Notes under the pieces: generated by a model
The model's database searches: none
Seen by the model: the letters and a program-made list of their open reading frames with translations, nothing else
What the model was told of the DNA's origin: nothing
Assembly: GCA_026826555.1 (NCBI GenBank)
Contig: JAKSZT010054573.1
Coordinates: forward strand, 930,297 to 994,296
Direction: 5' to 3'
Length of the DNA: 64,000 nucleotides
DNA from: Tolypeutes matacus
Lineage: Eukaryota; Chordata; Mammalia; Cingulata; Chlamyphoridae
Translations under genes and position numbers: made by a program
In this document: positions 57,787 through 64,000 of the stretch, in pieces
How positions within the stretch are numbered: position 1 is the stretch's first letter
How the letters are laid out: every line of letters begins with the position of its first letter

Positions 57787-60160
57787 AACGAGATAAAATT
57801 TTCCAGCATATGGTAAATATAGACATTTAGAAATAAAACTGTAACATTGCTCTTTAAACGTGTCCAATGTAATCTAATTTCTATAGCAATTTGATAGCTA
57901 TTTAATTAATTACCCAAACAAAACAAAACCTCTGAAAAGGCGCTCCTCCAGCGGAGGAGAGTTCCCAGTGGCCCTGGGGGCACAGCCTTCCTCCCCCACC
58001 CCCTCTGAGAAGCAGGCCATTTGTGAATGTTATTTATTGCTAGAATAAAACAGGGTTCAGCAAAACTTCTTGTATTTGTAAGTTCTGAGAAATTTTGTTT
58101 CCATAAATAAGTAGATGTTAAAAAGGAGTTTGTTTAAACTCTTTCTGAGTTAAATGCAAAATGTTACACAGAGATCTAGCACCAAAAAGAACTGTCAGTG
58201 ATCGAGCTGCTGACCGTCCCATGACGTTTATCCTTCCATTCTGTGGGGAAAAAGACTTGGGAACACGGATTTTCAAAATGTTCTATTACCCATCACTGTG
58301 TCACTCCATGTGCTCAAATTCTGGTAGTTAAACCAAAAACATTATAAGAAGACTTGCCAAATAATTATTTTACATGTGTTTTTTTTCCCCCACCACCCAA
58401 TGAACTCCAGGTTGAGAAATATCTAAATATTTTAGTGGCAAGAAGCCTTTTCCAATACTACATTGTTTGATAAAAATGTTTTTCATTTAGGCGTGTATTT
58501 GGCGCTTATTTTTGTCCAGACCTTGTCTCCCCGCACATATAGCTCACTCCGTATATGGGAAATCTCCACCATGTAACCTAATTAGAGAATCAGTCCTCTT
58601 TTCGAGCTGCTCAACACATCATACTTCCTTTCCGTCAAAACTCTCAGAAGAAATTGTTCTATTCAAATAAATGAATTAATATGTGTTTCAAGGAATATTA
58701 TAAATCCCACTGAGGAAGAAATTGCAGTATGCATTTGTAAGCTGATTACCCAAAGCAGTCAAGAGCTAATATAATGAACTCATCAATTTTTATTATAGGT
58801 TACAAAAACAGGAATAAATTTATATGCTGTTACCCATTACTTAATTAGCAAGGATGCAAAGTGATGTCTTGTCTAATGCTGCAAGTTTTTTTATAAAGCA
58901 AAGCATATGAAAAATGAAAAATGTTCTTTTGGTAAATATGCATGCATGTGTTTGCTAAATGCTGGTGTTAGGTTTTGGGGATAATAAGTTAAAAGTCATC
59001 TATGAAAATTCAGATGTAACTCCATTAATTCTGTTAGAAGTCATGATCTTACTTGCTTCCCCACTTTATTTAATAAGAAAGTGAAAAAGTATTCTCAGGT
59101 TAAACATTTATCAACCCAACAGTTAGTATGCAATTTTATATGTTATTAATGGGAGGTAGAATATTCAACCTTTTATAAGATGAAATGTGGTGAGGATTGA
59201 TCATAAGTTATGTAAATATATTATTACTCGTTTTGATAAAATAGGTTTTCATTATGTTGTTGAATAACTCATCAAATCTAAAAGAAAACTTCAGGATTTC
59301 TTTTATCTGCAGGTTTTGTCCAAATTAACTTGAAGGTTTGGTAGAGCCAGACATCTGACAACTGCATTGAGTAAACTCCACCTTGCCAAACTGTACTGAT
59401 TCAGCTGCCTGCAGATGTTTTTCTTTCCAACTAATGACACCCTTGGACTGTGTATTGAGATTATCTGAAAAGAATTGTCTGAGTTGCCATACGTGGGCAA
59501 AGCTAACTTTCCTCATTCAACATTTCCTATTGATGCTGTCTTGGCTGTGGTACCAAATTCCATGGTAAGACAATTGAGGATGATGCAAAAAGTGACATTG
59601 AGGTTATTTGCAGAAAATTGCCTTCAGTACCTTTGCCCAGACTCTATGACATACCTCGGCAAGGGCCAGGGGACTCTGTTTCCGGCCATGTCCCCCTCCT
59701 CAAACAGGGACAAAGCCTTCCACAGATCCCAAGCTGTGATATTACCACAGTAAGTTGACATTTTTATATCCACTTATAAGTTTCCAAAATTTGTTGAAAT
59801 CTCATCTGCTACAGCCTCCTCTGTAATGTTTGTCCTTTTGGATCAGTAAATTTATTTAAATGCCATTATTGTGAACTTTGAAAAGGGGAGGAGATGTGTG
59901 ATTAATTCCTGTGAATCTTTTCACCCTTTCAAAGTTTACATCTTCTTTAGCAAGTTATATCATGTCATTAATAAGATAACCAGATTCTCTTAACTGTGCA
60001 TGCATGGAGAGTTTGAATTTTTGTAATATCACTTATCAAAGATTTTAATTTTCCTGGATATTCTATTAGAGTAGACTGATGGCATGAAATAAATAATTGC
60101 TCTTTCTTCCTCTGAGACTAAGACTTAACAGTGTAAGAAGGTATCTACAAATTCTTTTTT
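57787..60160. other. AT-rich, largely repeat-free stretch
   Basis: I see no clear mobile element. 58580-59290 is AT-rich and unique-looking. A possible splice-bounded segment at 59313-59564 is reported separately. Conserved non-coding function is possible but untested. Confidence 0.35.
59313..59564 (+). other. Candidate 252-nt exon (splice-bounded)
   Basis: TTTCTTTTATCTGCAG ends at 59312, a good 3' splice site. CATG/GTAAGA at 59564/59565 is a good 5' splice site. The segment is 252 nt and has stops in the frame tested, so it would be non-coding if transcribed. Pairs like this also occur by chance. Confidence 0.2.
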
Positions 60161-60169
60161 GCCTTAGAT

Positions 60170-60391
60170 AAGGGGTTGACAAAATAGGGCCCATGGGCCA
60201 AATTCGGCCCACCTATTGTTTTTGCCAATAAAGTTTTGTTGGAACACAGCTGTGTCATTACTTTATGAACTACCCATGGCTGCTTTCACACTATAATGAG
60301 CAGATTTGGGTAATTGCAACAGAAATTGTATGTCTGCAAAGCTGAAAATATTTAATATCTGGACCTTCCTGAAAATATTTGCTGATCACTG
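60170..60391 (+). mobile_element. Non-autonomous hAT-Charlie-type element with 8-bp target duplication
   Basis: The best copy of the family also found at 3188 and 11486. It starts AAGGGGTTGACAAAATAGGG and ends with the mirrored TTTGCTGATCACTG. The centre carries TTTTGTTGGAACACAGC. CCTTAGAT at 60162-60169 and 60392-60399 is an exact 8-bp target duplication, the hallmark of hAT transposition. No transposase remains. Confidence 0.9.
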
Positions 60392-60792
60392 CCTTAGATT
60401 TCCAACTAGTGTGTGTTACCCAGCCTGCTGGTGTTGGTTAGTCTGGGCCAAGCCGGATTAATTATCTAATAGGAAATTTCAGATGCTACAATTTTTTATG
60501 ACTTTGAATGCTCTTTTTGACGCTAATATGTTTACCATGCTTTATTCTAGCCATACACAGTAGCACATGTCTGGCATATGCTGAACAAGCCTTTCATTTT
60601 GTAGCTGATCAAAAGTTTGCTTTGATCAAGGGGATTTTCCACCCCAGTATTCCTTGAGTTATAACAAACAGAAATATTGGCATGCATCCAATTTGTATTT
60701 TGTTATATTTATTTGTGAATGGAAACAATAAATTAATTCAGTCTCATCTGCTTGCTCTTTTATGGACTTGTACAATTTTCATTGATGGTTAC

Positions 60793-60940
60793 GGTTGCCA
60801 GATCTGGCAAATGAAAACACAGGGTGCCTAGTTAAATTTGAATTCCACGTAAACAATGAATACTTTTTTAGTGCAAGTATGTCCTGAGCAATATAAATTC
60901 AAATCTAACTGGGTGCTCTGCGTGTTTTTTTCTGGCAACC
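60793..60940. mobile_element. Palindromic MITE-like DNA element
   Basis: The left arm (GGTTGCCAGATCTGGCAAAT and CAGGGTGCCTAGTTAAATTT) and the right arm (AAATCTAACTGGGTGCTCTG and TTTTTTCTGGCAACC) are long imperfect inverted repeats with a short AT-rich centre. It would fold into a hairpin. It is a mammalian MER-type DNA element; the exact name is not assigned. Confidence 0.8.
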
Positions 60941-60999
60941 CTTTTCACGGCTGGGATTTGTCGTGATGAGGCAGAGTTCTAGGACGAGCACCAGGCCAG

Positions 61000-61425
61000 G
61001 TGAATTTATGGGCTGAGCTGTGTCCTCCGTAGAGATGTCCTCAAGTTCTAGCCACCAGTATCTCAGAAGGGACTGTATTTGGAAATAGGGTCATTGCTGA
61101 TAAAATCAGGCAGGTTAAATATGGTCATACCAGAGCAGGGCGGGCTCTTCATCCACTCCCACTGGAGCTCCTGTAAGACAGCCACACACAGAGAAGACAG
61201 TCACGTGACGCCAGGGGCAGAGTGAGGGGCGCCGCCACCAGCCAAGGCGCCAGGGATCGCCAGAGGCCAGGAGAGCAGGCAGCAGGTCCCCCCACGGGCT
61301 TCAGAGGGAGCGCGGCCCGGCCGACACCTAGGTGACCAACTTCGAGTCTCCAGACTCCAGACGACAAATCTGTTTCAGCCATGTAGTTTGTGGGACTTTG
61401 TTAACGCAACCCTAGAAAACCAAGA
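61000..61425 (+). mobile_element. MLT1-like LTR
   Basis: ATGGGCTGAGCTGTGTCCTC, ACTGTATTTGGAAATAGGGT, a GCAGGTTAAATATGGTCATA block, and at the end GTTTCAGCCATGTAGTTTG and GACTTTGTTAACGCAACCC are the ordered blocks of an MLT1-type LTR. The middle is CpG-rich. No internal region is attached. Confidence 0.6.
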
Positions 61426-62009
61426 TGGCGAAAACACTTGGAATCAAGAGTTGAAACTTCACTTTTAAAAGCACATGCCAATGCATTTTTTGTTGCCAAA
61501 CCTCAAAGAAACAGATATCTGTAGGTTGTAGTTGATTCCTGATTGGAAAGACGCTGTGCTGCACGTCACCTGATTCAAAACCAGAAAATAACCCATGCGC
61601 TGGAGGCAGAAAATGAACGCAGAATCCAATATAGACTTGGCACTTGATAAATATTTAATGGTGTCTGAATGTGAGACAAGAAGTAGATTTAGGATGTGCT
61701 GAAGTTGCCACGAAGTCACAAGGTTTGACAGGTAGCAGCTGCAGTGATTTCATATACACTTCTGCTGGCACAGTGGTCCTCAGCAGCCAAGCAGACATGG
61801 ATTCCTGACCCTACCTGTCCAACACAGCCTCCTACCTGCTCATTCTGCCGCAAATAATAAGGAAAACAAAGAACGGCAAAGTATTTCTGAAAGTGGACTT
61901 TTAAAAAATGTAAATTTGTCCTCCGGAGCTAACCGAGGAATAATGAGTTACCTGCTGTTACCTAAGAAGTGCAGCATGCCGGGCTGGTGAGGTGCTTGGC
62001 ACCTGCAGG

Positions 62010-62145
62010 TGGAATGCCTGGACTCATATCCAAGCTCCACCCCTTGTTAGCTGTGTATCCGCCACCTCCCAGTGCCTCGGTTTCCACTTCTGTAAAGTGG
62101 CTTTAATAATAGAGCCTGCTACATCAGGAAATAAATGACTTTACA
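62010..62145 (+). repeat. MIR SINE fragment
   Basis: CCTTGTTAGCTGTGTATCCG, CAGTGCCTCGGTTTCCACTT and CTGTAAAGTGGCTTTAATAA follow the MIR sense order closely. Confidence 0.8.
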
Positions 62146-62889
62146 CATACACACAAACAAGTCAACTTTGATAGGCACGGTTCCGACGTGCACAAGGTGC
62201 ACTTACCATGTTTTAGTTAAATAATATCAGTGGCCCAAAACGTGGTGAAAACTCCAGTTACCGTGGAATCTTAACTCTGAGGGATTGCATAAAGAAGACT
62301 TTGCCACCAGCTCTCCAGTCCACCGAGCTCTCTGTAAATCACGGATGCACCTCGTGATCAGTGATCACTCACCACATCTTTTAGAGACTGCTGGTGATAG
62401 GCTGCATCGCAGCTGTTAACAGAAAGCAAAGTGTGTAGATGCAGGGTCTCCTTGTCCCCCAGTGATAAACCCACATGACATTTTACCAAATGGATAACTG
62501 AAAGACAGGATTGGCCAACAGAGAAGAAAGTGTGGCAGAGTAATGGAAAGCGGTGGAGCTGGAAGTGAAATGCGAATAGAATGTAAAGGGAGCTAAAAGA
62601 AGAAACAGCTGCCTGTGGGAACAGGGAGGCTGCTGATTCCAGAGACTCTAGGTATGGAGGCAGAGGGGCTTAGGGAAGGTGAACTTGTCCACATCAATGG
62701 GGAACGTGGTTGCCATGAAAAGGGTGAAGATGTCCCAGAGGAAATGATGCAGCACATACGTCACAATGAGCTGCGACGTGGGAAAACGCTCACTCCAGAC
62801 TGTGAGTTGTATGACAAGAAGGCAGGCACCACTGTCTAGTCCCAGAACATATTTTTCAACCCAAAAGGCAGCTATTATCCATCTTTATT

Positions 62890-63250
62890 ACTCAGATTTT
62901 CCAGAGAAAACAGAACCAATAGGAGAGAGAGAGAGAGATGGAGATAAATATATAGACATAGGTGTGTATATGCATGTGTGTCTATTTGTAGACATATGTG
63001 TGTATATGTGTTTATAGCTATGAAAAGATGTATTTTAAGGAGGTGGCCCACACAGTTTTTGGGGCTTGTAAGGCTGAATGGCAGACCAGCAGGCTGGAAG
63101 TTCCAGCAAAGGAGATGCTGCAGTCTCGAGGCAGAAACTCTCCTGATCCCTGGAGCCTCAGTTCCTCCTCTGGTTGAATGAGGCCCAAGCACATTAGTGA
63201 GGACCATCTCCTTTAAGACAGCTGATTGCAGACGCTCATCCCATCTACAA
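62890..63250 (-). mobile_element. ERVL/MLT2-like LTR, antisense, interrupted by gap
   Basis: CAGATTTTCCAGAGAAAACA, GAACCAATAGGAGAGAG, TTAAGGAGGTGGCCCACACA and GGTTGAATGAGGCCCAAGCA are the ordered blocks of an MLT2-type LTR read in antisense. The block at 62944-63015 is TATA/TG-rich simple sequence. The element runs into the 10-N gap. Confidence 0.6.
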
Positions 63251-63263
63251 AATACACCCCCCC

Positions 63264-63273
63264 NNNNNNNNNN
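63264..63273. other. Small assembly gap of 10 N
   Basis: Ten N after a C run and before a GTGTATG repeat. Frames crossing it are not trustworthy. Confidence 0.99.
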
Positions 63274-63390
63274 GTGTATGTGTATGTGTGTGGCTGTGGA
63301 TGAATACATATGTATATATATATGATATATCTACACCTATGTGTGTATGTGTATACACACCTGTGTGTATGTGCATGCGTGTGTGCCTGG
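63274..63390. repeat. TG/TATG microsatellite
   Basis: Imperfect GTGTAT and TATATA units (GTGTATGTGTATGTGTGTGG, then ATATATATATGATATATC, then TGTGTGTATGTG). Replication or sequencing slippage here probably caused the adjacent gap. Confidence 0.85.
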
Positions 63391-63869
63391 CCCACAAGAA
63401 GTAGGTGCTGGCAGGCGCTCTCAGCTAGTGCAGGTGAAGTTGCCTTACAGGCCATGTAGCAGAGAAGCTGGTGGCGTTTCCAGTCGCCTGGCAGGAGCTG
63501 GAGGCCTCTCTGGAATTGAGAGGAACCTCTAACACCTGAGAAAGCCTGTGATCCGGAACAGGACTGGCATGCAGATCAGGGACCCTCTGCATAAGCATGT
63601 CCGGGCATCTTCTGAAAGGCTTCAGAGGTGGGTCTGTGGCCGTTCTCAAACTCCTCGGGCAGGGATTAGGTGGTGCCCCCTGACCCACCTCCATGGGTCT
63701 CAGGTGGACTCGCGAGGCAAATGAGATCCCAAGAGTAACCCCTTCCTTCCATCAGCCCTCTTAGGTTTGACCTTTACCTTTAGAAAAGTAATGGATGCAG
63801 GTGTTCAAACAAATACTTTATTAAAACCCAAAAGAAGTCACTGGGTAAATTTGTTTTCTCAGCATAGCA

Positions 63870-64000
63870 TAGAGGTTAGAGACCAGACTTTGGAAAAAGA
63901 CTGATAGGGCTCAATTCTGCTCCATCACTCACTGCTCGGGGGACGTGGCATCTCTGCCTCGATTGCCCCGCCTGTAAATGGGATCACACCAGGACCTGCC
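63870..64000 (+). repeat. MIR SINE fragment, runs to window end
   Basis: GTTAGAGACCAGACTTTGG, CTCAATTCTGCTCCATCACT and CTGCCTCGATTGCCCCGCCT, then TGTAAATGGGATCAC follow the MIR sense order. Cut by the window edge. Confidence 0.7.

Overview
This is mammalian nuclear DNA, almost certainly from an armadillo (probably Dasypus). The strongest pointer is a set of tRNA-derived SINEs of the armadillo DAS type at about 4005, 9781, 12587, 44180, 44509 and 50554. Several have intact target-site duplications, so they inserted in this lineage. The rest is the normal mammalian mixture of L1, L2, MIR, hAT-Charlie elements and MaLR/ERVL-type LTRs. There are no bacterial or phage genes, no operons and no CRISPR. 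All family names are recognised from memory of the sequences, not from a database search.

I find no intact protein-coding gene. The window reads as intergenic or intronic sequence. Possible exon ends are a GC-rich stretch with a good 5' splice site at 1-114 and a 252-nt acceptor/donor pair at 59313-59564; both are weak. One gene relic is clear: a processed pseudogene of a cytoplasmic threonyl-tRNA synthetase, closest to TARS3/TARSL2, at 4276-6398, with a poly(A) tail, AATAAA signal and a 10-bp target-site duplication.

Layout. 1-10.4 kb: L2, a MaLR-type LTR with internal sequence, the TARS3 retrocopy, nested L1 pieces and a DAS dimer inside L2. 10.4-22 kb: hAT elements, DAS, MIR, a third LTR copy, a 70-bp minisatellite (19041-19670) and an AT-rich repeat-free block (about 20.7-22.1 kb). 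22-31 kb: a homopurine tract, LTR-like fragments and a CpG-rich block with a GC-rich minisatellite and a 100-N gap (26.5-27.6 kb), followed by L1. 31-46 kb: a fourth LTR copy, L2/L1 fragments, long stretches without recognisable features and two DAS insertions. 46.3-50.3 kb: an L1 with a 5' inversion and an internal loss of the reverse transcriptase region. 50.3-64 kb: an E-box-bearing minisatellite (54341-54690), an L1 3' end that may carry a 3' transduction, hAT and palindromic DNA elements, LTR fragments and a 10-N gap.

The useful content is the history of insertion and tandem duplication. Four solo LTRs of one family, all on the minus strand, carry 5-bp target duplications (two exact). 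A twin-primed L1 shows a 63-nt inverted duplication. Two minisatellites carry repeated protein-binding-like motifs. I did not find a new biological system. The nearest candidates are the reverse-transcriptase-less L1 structure, the two motif-bearing minisatellites and the CpG-rich block.
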